A DNA stretch of 30,934 bases from an uncultured Prevotellaceae bacterium. Lineage in GTDB: Bacteria; Bacteroidota; Bacteroidia; Bacteroidales; Bacteroidaceae. Position numbers and translations under genes: made by a program. Below are positions 17,852 to 26,725 of the stretch, in pieces (the first letter of the stretch is position 1; every line of letters starts with the position of its first letter). Under the pieces are notes generated by a model. The model was not told the origin of the DNA. It did not search any database and saw nothing but the letters and a program-made list of their open reading frames with translations. The stretch is from NCBI GenBank assembly GCA_900543815.1, contig UQST01000031.1, positions 1 to 30,934 of the forward strand, written 5' to 3'.

Positions 17852-19506
17852 CCATCTATCAGGTACTGACCCGACTCTTCGGCAACGACTGCACAAAATG
17901 TGTCCCCGCAGGCACTAAGGAGGAGAACGGATGCGGCACCTTGGCTGCTTTCAGCGGCAAGGCGCTCGATGAGATACGAAGTCTGGGAGCCACACATGTG
18001 TGGTTCACCGGACTCATCGAGCACGCCACCCAGACCGACTATTCTGCCTACGGCATCAAGCCCGACTGCAAGGATGTGGTCAAGGGAAAGGCCGGCAGCC
18101 CGTATGCAATAAAGGACTATTATGATGTAGATCCCGATCTGGCCACCGATGTGACCCGACGCATGAGGGAACTGGAGAACCTCATCAGCCGCACGCACAA
18201 GGCCGGACTGGGCTTCATCATGGATTTCGTGCCCAATCATGTGGCGCGTCAGTACCATTCGGATGTCTGTCCCGAGGGCGTCGAAGACCTGGGAGCCAAC
18301 GATGACAGGACAGTGGCCTTCTCCACCCAGAACAATTTCTACTATCTGCCAGGCCGTCCGCTTCATCTGGACTACATAGTGGGCAGGCACTCCAACTACA
18401 GTGAGGTGCCCGCCAAAGTGACCGGCAACGACTGCTTCACGGCTTGGCCGGGAGGCATCGACTGGTATGAGACGGTGAAGCTGAACTATGGCATCGACTA
18501 TCAGAACGGCTATCGCCGCTGCTTCACACCGCATCCCGACACCTGGGGAAAGATGCTGGGCATCCTGCTCTTCTGGGCTGCCAAGGGGGTGGATGCATTC
18601 CGCTGCGACATGGCCGAAATGGTGCCCGTGGAATTCTGGCACTGGGCCATCAGGGAGGTAAAGAAGCAATACCCCGACATCATCTTCATAGCCGAAGTAT
18701 ATAACCCGGCTCTATATCGCGAATATGTGCGCCGTGGCGGTTTCGACTATCTGTATGACAAGGTGGGTCTCTATGATACCCTGCGCGCTGTGACGCGCAA
18801 CGAAGCGTCGGCACAGTGCCTGACCGGATGCTGGCAGCAGGTAGATGACATCAGGGAGCACATGCTGCACTTCCTGGAGAACCACGACGAGCAGCGCCTG
18901 GCAAGCGACTTCTTTGCCGGAGATGCACGCCGTGGACGGGCTCCCATGCTGGTGAGTGCGCTCATGGATGCCAGTCCGGTGATGATCTACTTCGGTCAGG
19001 AGCTGGGAGAGAGAGGCATGGATGCCGAGGGCTACAGCGGATGCGACGGCCGCACCACCATCTACGACTACTGGTCGGTGGATACTGTGCGGCGCTGGAG
19101 AGACGGCGGCAAGTTCAGCGGCAAGAAGCTCACAGGCGACGAGCAGCGGCTCAGAGAGTTCTACGCACGCCTGCTGGGCTTGCGCGAGAGCCTGCCCGTA
19201 CTGCGCTCGGGACGCTTCTACGACCTCATGTATGTCAACCCACATCTGCACCGCCAGTACGTCTTCACCCGCTCGCTGGAGCGTGAGGTGGTGCTCGTAG
19301 TAGCCAATTTCGACGAGTCGGATGCCGATGTGTGCGTCAACCTGCCACAGGAGTTCTTCCAGTACATCGGACTGGAGGCACAGACCGACCTGCTTGCCAC
19401 CGACCTGCTCAGCGGAGAGCAGACGAATGTAGATTTCACTTTTGCCGCTCCCCTGCGCGTCAAGGTTCGCGGTCTCAACGGACTCATGCTCAGTCTGAAG
19501 TTCTGA
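17848..19506 (+). CDS. GH13 alpha-amylase family protein, cytoplasmic
   Basis: A 552-residue GH13 enzyme acting on alpha-glucans. The TIM barrel carries DFVPNH (126-131), the nucleophile Asp254 in GVDAFRCD, the acid/base Glu283 in IAEVYN and the third acid Asp347 in LENHDEQR. A C-terminal beta domain spans about 450-552. There is no signal peptide, so the enzyme should work in the cytoplasm, for example on glycogen or imported maltodextrins. Hydrolase versus transferase activity and the exact subfamily cannot be settled by eye. The start ATG overlaps the fabD stop by four bases, which implies translational coupling with an enzyme of fatty acid synthesis. Two hairpins follow. Confidence 0.9.
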   Translation: MTIYQVLTRLFGNDCTKCVPAGTKEENGCGTLAAFSGKALDEIRSLGATHVWFTGLIEHATQTDYSAYGIKPDCKDVVKGKAGSPYAIKDYYDVDPDLATDVTRRMRELENLISRTHKAGLGFIMDFVPNHVARQYHSDVCPEGVEDLGANDDRTVAFSTQNNFYYLPGRPLHLDYIVGRHSNYSEVPAKVTGNDCFTAWPGGIDWYETVKLNYGIDYQNGYRRCFTPHPDTWGKMLGILLFWAAKGVDAFRCDMAEMVPVEFWHWAIREVKKQYPDIIFIAEVYNPALYREYVRRGGFDYLYDKVGLYDTLRAVTRNEASAQCLTGCWQQVDDIREHMLHFLENHDEQRLASDFFAGDARRGRAPMLVSALMDASPVMIYFGQELGERGMDAEGYSGCDGRTTIYDYWSVDTVRRWRDGGKFSGKKLTGDEQRLREFYARLLGLRESLPVLRSGRFYDLMYVNPHLHRQYVFTRSLEREVVLVVANFDESDADVCVNLPQEFFQYIGLEAQTDLLATDLLSGEQTNVDFTFAAPLRVKVRGLNGLMLSLKF

Positions 19507-19550
19507 GCCATCAGTCCCACAGAGGACTGACGCCCACATATAACCCCATC

Positions 19551-19587
19551 AGCCCCCAGGCGACAGCAAGTTGCCCTGGGGGCTTTT
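19551..19587 (+). terminator. Intrinsic terminator behind the fabD-amylase pair
   Basis: A 10-bp stem (AGCCCCCAGG at 19551-19560 with CCTGGGGGCT at 19575-19584) is followed by TTTT. A smaller hairpin, TCAGTCC/GGACTGA, lies just before it at 19511-19530. Confidence 0.85.
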
Positions 19588-19774
19588 CCGTAATAAGAGG
19601 CTGAGAGAAAGGAGCCTACAGGCATTACACAGCCCCGAGAGCAGGCACGCCGGCTGCATTGGCCAGGGAAGCGAAAAGCGGTTTCCGATGACGGAGAAGC
19701 GGCTGTGCAGGGCGGTTGGCTGTTCTCCCAGCCGCACGACATGATTTTGGGCAAAATGAAGCAATGCGGTGCAC

Positions 19775-19840
19775 AGGCCAACGCAGCGCGCTGCAACGGG
19801 CTGCGCAGCGCACTGCAACGGGCTACGCAGCGCACTGCGT
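19775..19840. repeat. GC-rich 22-nt tandem repeat, locus B (three units)
   Basis: Three 22-nt units lie at 19775-19796, 19797-19818 and 19819-19840. Units 2 and 3 differ at very few positions, and unit 1 contains the perfect palindrome GCAGCGCGCTGC. They match the units at 11039-11104; the third units of the two loci share their first 15 bases (CGGGCTACGCAGCGC). Confidence 0.75.
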
Positions 19841-20252
19841 TTGTTGCATCTCCCTTCTGCCGCGCTCATTGCATCCGTTACGCCAAGACCATCCACCCCG
19901 CACGCTGTATCCGTCCATTCACCTTTGAGCGGCCAAGAAGCAGAATCCCCAAAAGCCAGAAGAGGCTCTAGAGGGAAATGCATTGCATCGCCGACCTCAC
20001 AGAAGCCCATCGGCCTGGAATGCCCACAGACCTTGGCCGACGGAGGAAGGAGTATCATCCTCTTCCCCCGAGCAAGCACCCCAGAAGCCCAGGCTGCGTG
20101 CATCGTCCCCTGCAGAAAGCCCCAAGGATGCGGCAGGCAGAATGATTGGCCAGGAGGAGCTTTTTTTGCATGTTTTAGGTTCACAATAGCACATTTCAAG
20201 CAATTAGGTGAGAAAAGTAGGGTCAGAGGGGTGTAATTATAATTATTTTCCA

Positions 20253-20260
20253 TACTTTTG
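20253..20260 (+). promoter_or_regulatory. Bacteroidetes -7 element for the GDP-fucose cluster
   Basis: TACTTTTG matches TAnnTTTG and lies 36 nt before the first start codon, within an AT-rich segment. No clear -33 TTTG is seen. Confidence 0.55.
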
Positions 20261-20296
20261 CAAATATTAGTAAACAACTAGCCTTTAGTTATCAGC

Positions 20297-21358
20297 ATGG
20301 ACATGAATAATCATCTGGTCATTATGGCCGGCGGAGTAGGCAGCCGTTTCTGGCCACTCAGCACAAGCGATACCCCAAAGCAGTTTGTAGATGTTTTAGG
20401 ATGCGGCCGCACGCTGCTCCAGTTGACCTTCGACCGGTTTGAGGGAGTGGTTGACCCGAGCAACGTATGGGTAGCCACCAGCAAGGATTACGCACAGCTG
20501 GTGCACAGCCAACTGCCCGAAATACCCGAGAGAAACATCCTGTGTGAGCCATGCCGAAGGAATACCGCCCCCTGTATAGCATATGTATGCTGGCACATCA
20601 AGGCGCGAAATCCCAAAGCCAACATAGTGGTATCGCCCAGCGACCATCTGGTGACCGACCCCGTAGAGTTCCGTCGCGTCATCAGCAACGGACTGCACTT
20701 CGTGGCAGAGACAGATGCCATAGTGACACTGGGCATGAAGCCCAACCGCCCGGATACGGGTTACGGATACATACAAGCCGACCTCAGCGTACCATCGGCA
20801 CGCAATAAGGAGATGTTCCGAGTGGATTCCTTCCGCGAGAAACCCGACCTGGATACCGCCAAGAAGTACATCAGCCAGGGCAACTTCTACTGGAACTCCG
20901 GCATATTCATCTGGAATGTGAGCACCATCGTAAACGCCTTCAGGGTGTATCAGCCAGGCATCTCACAGATATTCGAGGACCTTCTGCCCGTATATGGAAC
21001 AAGCCAGGAACAGGCAGCCATCGACGAGGCTTTCCCGCGCTGCGAGAGTATCTCGGTGGATTATGCCATACTGGAGAAGGCCGAGGAGATATTTGTATGC
21101 CCCGCCCAATTCGGCTGGAGCGACCTGGGCACATGGGGTTCGCTGCTGCTCAACAGCACCCGCGACATCTACGGAAATGCCACCGTGGGACAGTCGGTAC
21201 ACCTGCATGAGACATCGGGCTGCATAGTACACGCTCCCGAAGCCAAGAAGGTGGTGGTGCAAGGACTGGAAGGCTACATCGTGGCAGAGCGTGGAGGCAA
21301 CCTGCTGGTATGCAAGCTGACCGAGGAACAACGCATCCGCGAGTTCTGCGAAGAATAA
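20297..21358 (+). CDS. manC: Mannose-1-phosphate guanylyltransferase
   Basis: This 353-residue cytoplasmic enzyme makes GDP-mannose from mannose-1-phosphate and GTP. The nucleotidyltransferase signature GGVGSRFWPLS lies at 12-22, followed by TPKQF (26-30). Further family marks are SPSDHL, GYGYIQ, the FREKP loop and the VDYAILEK segment, and the C-terminus ends in a short beta domain. It lacks the C-terminal phosphomannose isomerase domain of the long bifunctional forms, so it is the monofunctional type. GDP-mannose is the substrate of the next enzyme (gmd), 70 nt downstream, and this gene probably opens the GDP-fucose operon. Confidence 0.93.
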   Translation: MDMNNHLVIMAGGVGSRFWPLSTSDTPKQFVDVLGCGRTLLQLTFDRFEGVVDPSNVWVATSKDYAQLVHSQLPEIPERNILCEPCRRNTAPCIAYVCWHIKARNPKANIVVSPSDHLVTDPVEFRRVISNGLHFVAETDAIVTLGMKPNRPDTGYGYIQADLSVPSARNKEMFRVDSFREKPDLDTAKKYISQGNFYWNSGIFIWNVSTIVNAFRVYQPGISQIFEDLLPVYGTSQEQAAIDEAFPRCESISVDYAILEKAEEIFVCPAQFGWSDLGTWGSLLLNSTRDIYGNATVGQSVHLHETSGCIVHAPEAKKVVVQGLEGYIVAERGGNLLVCKLTEEQRIREFCEE

Positions 21359-21428
21359 GAACAAGAAGAAAGATTGCACTTCCCACGAGGAAAAAATACA
21401 GGATATTAGACACATAACTTATTATAAC

Positions 21429-22529
21429 ATGGAAAAGAAGAACATTGCCCTCATCACAGGAGTGACCGGGCAGGACGGTTCGTACCTGAGCGAACTGCTT
21501 TTGGAGAAGGGTTATGAGGTTCACGGAATCATCCGCCGCTCGTCGGTTGACTTCCGTCAGCGCATCGCGCACCTAGAAGGAAAACCCCACTTTCACCTTC
21601 ACTATGCCGACATGAGCGACTCTATGTCGCTGGTGAAGCTGGTGGGCAAGGTGATGCCAACCGAAATCTACAACCTGGCAGCACAGAGCCACGTGCAGGT
21701 GAGCTTCGATGCTCCCGAGTTTACAGCCGATGTGGATGCTGTGGGAGTACTGCGCATCCTGGAGGCTGTGCGCACCAATCATCTGGAGAACACTTGTCGC
21801 ATCTATCAGGCATCCACCAGCGAGCTGTACGGCAAGGTGGAGGAGGTGCCACAGAACGAGAATACACCGTTCCACCCCTATAGCCCCTATGCTGTGGCCA
21901 AGCTGTATGGCTACTGGATAGTGAAGGAATACCGCGATGCCTATGGCATGTTCTGCTGCTCGGGCATCCTGTTCAACCACGAGAGCGAGCGCCGTGGCGA
22001 GACTTTCGTGACACGCAAAATCACCCTGGCAGCCGCACGTATCGCACAGGGCAAGCAGGACAAACTCTATCTGGGAAACCTCTCCTCACTGCGTGACTGG
22101 GGATATGCCAAGGACTATGTAGAGTGCATGTGGCTCATCCTGCAGCAGGAGAAGCCCGAGGACTTCGTGATTGCCACAGGCGTGCAGCACAGTGTGAGGG
22201 AGTTCTGCTACTATGCCTTCAAGCATGCAGGCATCGAACTGGAGTTCCAGGGCGAGGGTCTGGACGAGAAGGGAATAGACAAGGCCACCGGACGAGTGCT
22301 GGTGGAGGTGAGCGAGGACTTCTATCGCCCGACCGACGTGGTAAACCTGTGGGGCGACCCCACCAAGGCAAAGAGCAAGCTGGGATGGGATCCCATGCAG
22401 AAGACAACATTCGAGCAGCTGGTGGCCATCATGGTGAAGCATGACATGGAGCAGGTTGCAGCCGAGCACGTAGCACAGGTGATGCGCGTCAACTTGGCAG
22501 AGTATCTGGAAAAAGGACTGGTGAAGTAA
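21429..22529 (+). CDS. gmd: GDP-mannose 4,6-dehydratase
   Basis: Gmd turns GDP-mannose into GDP-4-keto-6-deoxymannose, using bound NADP. The 366-residue short-chain dehydrogenase has the cofactor motif TGVTGQDGSYL (10-20), the NADP-binding RRSS (36-39), the catalytic Thr130 and Glu133 in STSELYG and the YAVAK pair Tyr154/Lys158. FNHESERRGETFVTRKI is the substrate-loop signature of the family. Length and motifs are normal. The fcl gene for the next step starts 15 nt after the stop. Confidence 0.97.
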   Translation: MEKKNIALITGVTGQDGSYLSELLLEKGYEVHGIIRRSSVDFRQRIAHLEGKPHFHLHYADMSDSMSLVKLVGKVMPTEIYNLAAQSHVQVSFDAPEFTADVDAVGVLRILEAVRTNHLENTCRIYQASTSELYGKVEEVPQNENTPFHPYSPYAVAKLYGYWIVKEYRDAYGMFCCSGILFNHESERRGETFVTRKITLAAARIAQGKQDKLYLGNLSSLRDWGYAKDYVECMWLILQQEKPEDFVIATGVQHSVREFCYYAFKHAGIELEFQGEGLDEKGIDKATGRVLVEVSEDFYRPTDVVNLWGDPTKAKSKLGWDPMQKTTFEQLVAIMVKHDMEQVAAEHVAQVMRVNLAEYLEKGLVK

Positions 22530-22544
22530 GCGGAGGAAGAAGCA

Positions 22545-23696
22545 ATGTTGGACAAGAGTACAAGAATCTTTGTGGCAGGCCACCACGGTCTGGTGGGCTC
22601 TGCCATCTGGAACAACCTGAAGCAGAGGGGTTATGAAAACCTGATAGGACGCAGCCACAAGGAACTGGACTTGCTGGACCCTCAGGCCGTGAAGCGGTTC
22701 TTCGACGAAGAGAAACCACAGGCCGTGGTGCTGGCAGCAGCACATGTGGGCGGCATCATGGCCAATCTGCAGTACCGCGCAGACTTCATCTACCAGAATC
22801 TGCAGATACAGCAGAACGTCATAGGAGAGAGTTGGAAGCACGGAGTAGAGAAGTTGCTCTTCCTGGGCAGCACATGCATCTACCCCGGAGAGGCTCCTCA
22901 GCCCATGCCCGAAGACTGCCTGCTGACCAGCGCATTGGAATATACCAACGAGCCTTATGCTATTGCCAAGATAGCCGGACTGAAGATGTGCGAGTCGTTT
23001 AACCTGCAGTACGGCACCAACTATATAGCTGTGATGCCCACCAATCTGTATGGCCCCAACGACAACTTCCACCTGGAGAACAGCCACGTACTGCCTGCCA
23101 TGATACGCAAAGTGTATCTGGCCAAGTGCCTGAGCGAGGATGACTGGGCAGCCGTACGCAAGGATATCGGACTGAGACCCGTGACGATGAAGGGTACGGA
23201 GCTGCGTGTGGATGCCGACTCAAGCGAGCAGGATATCCTCACGGTGCTGGCTTCGTACGGCATCGAGAAGGGCCGCGTGACCCTTTGGGGTACAGGAGCA
23301 CCCATGCGTGAGTTCCTTTGGAGCGAAGAGATGGCGGATGCCAGCGTGCACTGCTTGCTGAATGTGGATTTCAAGGACGTGGTTGAGAACACCGAGATGA
23401 AGGTCAATCACGACGGCATCAGGGAAATCCGCAACTGCCACATCAACGTTGGCACGGGCAAACAACTCAGCATACGCGAGTGTGCAGAGAAGATTGTGAA
23501 GGAGATAGGATTCCAAGGCGACCTGTGCTGGGACAGCACCAAACCCGACGGCACTATGCTCAAACTCACCGACGTGAGCAAGCTGCACCGGCTGGGCTGG
23601 CACCATACCATCGAGATAGACGAAGGCATACACCGCCTCTATGAGTGGTATCAGAAGGGAATCTGTATCAACCACAAAGAGGAGCCCAAGGCCTAA
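22545..23696 (+). CDS. fcl: GDP-L-fucose synthase with a family-atypical insert
   Basis: Fcl epimerises and reduces the Gmd product to GDP-L-fucose with NADPH. The cofactor loop is AGHHGLVGSA (11-20). Catalytic residues comparable to the E. coli enzyme are Ser109 and Cys111 (GSTCIYP), Tyr138/Lys142 (YAIAK) and His181. At 383 residues it is longer than the usual 310-320. The extra length is mainly one insertion at about 195-245, between the substrate-binding region and RVTLWGTG. Such longer forms occur, as I recall, in Bacteroides. The gene follows gmd by 15 nt and is almost certainly cotranscribed with it. A strong hairpin lies between it and fkp. Confidence 0.95.
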   Translation: MLDKSTRIFVAGHHGLVGSAIWNNLKQRGYENLIGRSHKELDLLDPQAVKRFFDEEKPQAVVLAAAHVGGIMANLQYRADFIYQNLQIQQNVIGESWKHGVEKLLFLGSTCIYPGEAPQPMPEDCLLTSALEYTNEPYAIAKIAGLKMCESFNLQYGTNYIAVMPTNLYGPNDNFHLENSHVLPAMIRKVYLAKCLSEDDWAAVRKDIGLRPVTMKGTELRVDADSSEQDILTVLASYGIEKGRVTLWGTGAPMREFLWSEEMADASVHCLLNVDFKDVVENTEMKVNHDGIREIRNCHINVGTGKQLSIRECAEKIVKEIGFQGDLCWDSTKPDGTMLKLTDVSKLHRLGWHHTIEIDEGIHRLYEWYQKGICINHKEEPKA

Positions 23697-23740
23697 ATGC
23701 ACACGACACATTATATAATAAGATAGACAACTGGGCACTC

Positions 23741-23775
23741 CAGCCCGCTGCCCTACACGATAGAGCAGCGGGCTG
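23741..23775 (+). terminator. 11-bp hairpin between fcl and fkp, no T-run
   Basis: A perfect 11-bp GC-rich stem (CAGCCCGCTGC at 23741-23751 with GCAGCGGGCTG at 23765-23775) encloses 13 nt. It is followed by GCGTGCGTC and not a T-run, so it could be a weak terminator, a processing site or an mRNA-stabilising structure inside the operon. Confidence 0.5.
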
Positions 23776-23808
23776 CGTGCGTCAAGAATACCCTTACAGA
23801 ATAACGAT

Positions 23809-26661
23809 ATGACAAAGAAACTTCTTTCACTCCCCCCTAACTTAGTCAACTGTTTCCATGACATAGAGGGTGTATCACACGAAGAATACTTCTGCACCAG
23901 CGACCCCATCGGGCAGAAACTGGGAAGCGGAGGCGGTACCACATGGCTGCTGGAGGCTTGCAGACAGGCTGAGGACAATGCTTCGACACTGGAAGAATGG
24001 ATTTCCAAGGAAAAGCGCATACTGCTGCATGCAGGCGGACAGAGCCGACGCTTGCCTTCCTATGCACCAAGCGGAAAGATTCTCACGCCCATACCCGTGT
24101 TCAGATGGAGCCGCGGACAGCGCATCTCACAGGACCTGCTCGAACTGCAATTGCCTCTCTACGAGCGCATCATGCAGGCTGCACCCGAGGGGTTGCACAC
24201 CCTCATCGCCAGTGGTGACGTATATATAAGGGCAGGCAAACTGCAATCCATCCCCCAGGCCGACGTGGTGTGCTATGGCATGTGGGTAGATCCCTCGCTG
24301 GCCAAGAACCATGGTGTTTTCCTATCGAAGCGCGATAACCCAGGCAAGCTGGACTTCATGCTGCAGAAACCCAGCGTGGAGCAACTGGGCGAGCTGATGC
24401 ATTCCCACCTTTTCCTGATGGATATCGGCATCTGGCTCTTGAGCGACCGTGCGGTGAAGCTGCTGGCTGAGAAGAGTCGCAAAGCCGATGGCTCAATGGC
24501 CAACTACGACCTGTACAGCGACTTCGGATGCGCTCTGGGCGAACGTCCATCCAGGCCCGACAGTCTGTTGGAAGGCCTCACCACAGCCATCCTGCCATTG
24601 CAGGACGGTGAGTTCTATCACTATGGCACAAGCCGCGAAATGATAAGCAGCACCCTGAGCATACAGAATCTGGTGTACGACCAGAGGCGTATCATGCACC
24701 TGGGAGTGAAGCCTCATCCCTCTATCTTCATACAGAACGCGCTGTGCAAGACGGCTCTGACCGAGCAGAACAGCAACACCTGGATAGAGAACTCCTGCGT
24801 GGGAGAGCACTGGCAGCTGCATGGAAGCAACATCATCACCGGTGTGCCCGAGAACGACTGGCATGTTGACCTGCCCCTGGGAGTATGTCTGGACATGGTG
24901 CCCATCGACACTCCCCTGCCCAATGCCTATGCGCTGCGTCCCTACGGAATGCACGATGCCTTCCGTGGTGATATCACCCTGCCCGACACCACCTACATGG
25001 GTGTGAGCATGAGCGAATGGGCTTCACTGAGGGGAGTAAACCTGGAGGATATACAGCCGCAAGCCGACTTGCAGGCTGCCCGCATCTTCCCCATAAGCCA
25101 GGATATGAAGGCTCTGGAGCGCATGTTGAACTGGATGGTGAGCAATGCCGGCGATGTGGAAGCACGCGAGATGTGGCTCAAGGCACCCAAGGTATGTGCC
25201 AACGAACTGTCTGACCAGGCCAATCTGCGACGCCTGCAAGCACAGCGCGAAGACTTCCGCAGCCAGAACCTCACAGCACTGGCAGCCAATCACAGGCGCA
25301 GCGTATTCTATCAGACCAACCTCGACGACATGGCTCACGAGTTTGCCAAGCACCATCTGCCGCTGCCCGAAGAGCTCTGCGAGGACAATCCATTGCTGAC
25401 TCGCATCAGCGACCAGATGTTCCGCCACCGCGTGCTCACACTGCAAGGGCAGGAGGACAAGGAGCATGAGCAGAAGGCCTTCTCGCTCTTGAGCGACGGT
25501 CTGGTGAGCCAGGCAAGGAAAGACAAGCAGATGCCTCACATGGATGTGCTGGCTGACCAGATTGTGTGGGGCAGAAGCCCAGTGCGCATCGACCTGGCAG
25601 GAGGCTGGACCGATACGCCTCCCTATTGCCTGATAAACGGCGGCAATGTGGTGAATCTGGCTATTGAACTGAACGGGCAGCCGCCTCTTCAGGTATATGT
25701 AAAGCCCTCTGACCGATATGAGATTACACTCCGCAGCATCGACCTGGGTGCCGAGGAGCACATCGGAACCTACGACGAACTGCGCCGCTATGCGCTTGTA
25801 GGCTCGCCCTTCTCCATTCCCAAGGCCGCTCTCTCGCTGGCCGGTTTCCTGCCCGAGTACTGTGCAGCCAAGTTCGCATCACTCAAGGAGCAGCTTCAGG
25901 ACTTCGGTTGTGGCATCGAGCTTACGCTTCTGAGTGCCATTCCGGCAGGCAGCGGACTGGGCACCAGCAGCATCCTGGCAGCCACTGTGCTGGGTGCACT
26001 CAACGACTTCTGCGGGCTTCACTGGGACAAGTGCGAGATTTCCAACCGCACGCTGGTGCTTGAGCAGCTGCTCACCACAGGCGGCGGATGGCAGGACCAG
26101 TACGGCGGTGTGCTGCCCGGAGTGAAGTTGCTGATGACCGGCGAGGGATTTGCACAGACTCCCGAGGTGCGCTGGCTCAACGACACACTCTATACCGACC
26201 CGCAATACAGCGGTTGCCACCTGCTCTACTACACTGGCATCACACGCACCGCAAAGAAGATACTGGCCGAAATCGTGCGCTCGATGTTCCTCCTGGAGAC
26301 TCATCACATGAACCTCCTGGCAGAGATGAAGGGCCATGCACTGGATGTATATGAGGCATTCCAGAAGTGTGACTACGACAGAGTAGGCCGTCTGGTGCGC
26401 CGCACATGGCAGCAGAACCAGCTGCTGGACAGCGGCACCAACCCCGACTCAGTGCGCTCCATCACCAGCCTCATCGACGACCTCTGCACGGGCTACAAGC
26501 TTCCCGGCGCAGGCGGAGGCGGCTACCTGTACATGATGGCCAAGGATCCCGAGGCTGCAGCACGCATCAAGAAGATTCTCACAGAGAACCGTCCCAACGC
26601 GAAAGCGCGCTTTGTAGAGATGACTCTGAGTCATTCGGGGCTGCAGACAAGCCGCTCATAA
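23809..26661 (+). CDS. fkp: Bifunctional fucokinase / fucose-1-phosphate guanylyltransferase
   Basis: Fkp phosphorylates L-fucose and then couples the phosphate to GTP, giving GDP-fucose by salvage. The 950-residue length equals the Bacteroides fragilis enzyme (about 949). The N-terminal guanylyltransferase half shows GSGGGT (39-44) and HAGGQSRRLPSYAPSGK (74-90). A beta-helix-like middle follows (about 300-430). The C-terminal GHMP kinase half has GRSPVRIDLAGGWTDTPP (588-605), the ATP loop PAGSGLGTSS (712-721) and PGAGGGG (899-905). No domain looks damaged. It lies 112 nt after fcl, behind a hairpin, on the same strand. The cell thus has salvage beside de novo synthesis. In B. fragilis Fkp supplies fucose for capsule and glycoproteins. 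Confidence 0.97.
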   Translation: MTKKLLSLPPNLVNCFHDIEGVSHEEYFCTSDPIGQKLGSGGGTTWLLEACRQAEDNASTLEEWISKEKRILLHAGGQSRRLPSYAPSGKILTPIPVFRWSRGQRISQDLLELQLPLYERIMQAAPEGLHTLIASGDVYIRAGKLQSIPQADVVCYGMWVDPSLAKNHGVFLSKRDNPGKLDFMLQKPSVEQLGELMHSHLFLMDIGIWLLSDRAVKLLAEKSRKADGSMANYDLYSDFGCALGERPSRPDSLLEGLTTAILPLQDGEFYHYGTSREMISSTLSIQNLVYDQRRIMHLGVKPHPSIFIQNALCKTALTEQNSNTWIENSCVGEHWQLHGSNIITGVPENDWHVDLPLGVCLDMVPIDTPLPNAYALRPYGMHDAFRGDITLPDTTYMGVSMSEWASLRGVNLEDIQPQADLQAARIFPISQDMKALERMLNWMVSNAGDVEAREMWLKAPKVCANELSDQANLRRLQAQREDFRSQNLTALAANHRRSVFYQTNLDDMAHEFAKHHLPLPEELCEDNPLLTRISDQMFRHRVLTLQGQEDKEHEQKAFSLLSDGLVSQARKDKQMPHMDVLADQIVWGRSPVRIDLAGGWTDTPPYCLINGGNVVNLAIELNGQPPLQVYVKPSDRYEITLRSIDLGAEEHIGTYDELRRYALVGSPFSIPKAALSLAGFLPEYCAAKFASLKEQLQDFGCGIELTLLSAIPAGSGLGTSSILAATVLGALNDFCGLHWDKCEISNRTLVLEQLLTTGGGWQDQYGGVLPGVKLLMTGEGFAQTPEVRWLNDTLYTDPQYSGCHLLYYTGITRTAKKILAEIVRSMFLLETHHMNLLAEMKGHALDVYEAFQKCDYDRVGRLVRRTWQQNQLLDSGTNPDSVRSITSLIDDLCTGYKLPGAGGGGYLYMMAKDPEAAARIKKILTENRPNAKARFVEMTLSHSGLQTSRS

Positions 26662-26679
26662 ACTGGGATATAAGAATTG

Positions 26680-26725
26680 GAGGCGGGAGTGCAGGCTATA
26701 GTCTTGCACTCCCGCCTCTGCTCTT
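26680..26725 (+). terminator. Intrinsic terminator behind fkp
   Basis: A perfect 14-bp stem (26680-26693 with 26705-26718, GAGGCGGGAGTGCA and its complement) has an 11-nt loop and is followed by a T-rich tract (TGCTCTTTTG). It begins 19 nt after the fkp stop. Confidence 0.9.

Larger units (their letters stand above)
19507..20296. other. Gap between the amylase and the GDP-fucose cluster
   Basis: This 790-nt gap has no credible gene. It begins with a 7-bp hairpin (19511-19530) and a terminator (19551-19587), carries GC-rich 22-nt repeats (19775-19840), and ends with an AT-rich promoter zone (signal at 20253-20260). Long frames on the minus strand run through the repeats and look fortuitous. 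Confidence 0.7.

Noticed and set aside
19549..20277. 242-codon minus-strand frame in the gap before the GDP-fucose cluster
   Set aside because: It covers the amylase terminator and the 22-nt repeats and has no family likeness; the promoter zone of manC also falls in it.
20297..21358. manC as a bifunctional pyrophosphorylase/phosphomannose isomerase
   Set aside because: The protein ends at 353 residues and lacks the cupin-type isomerase domain.
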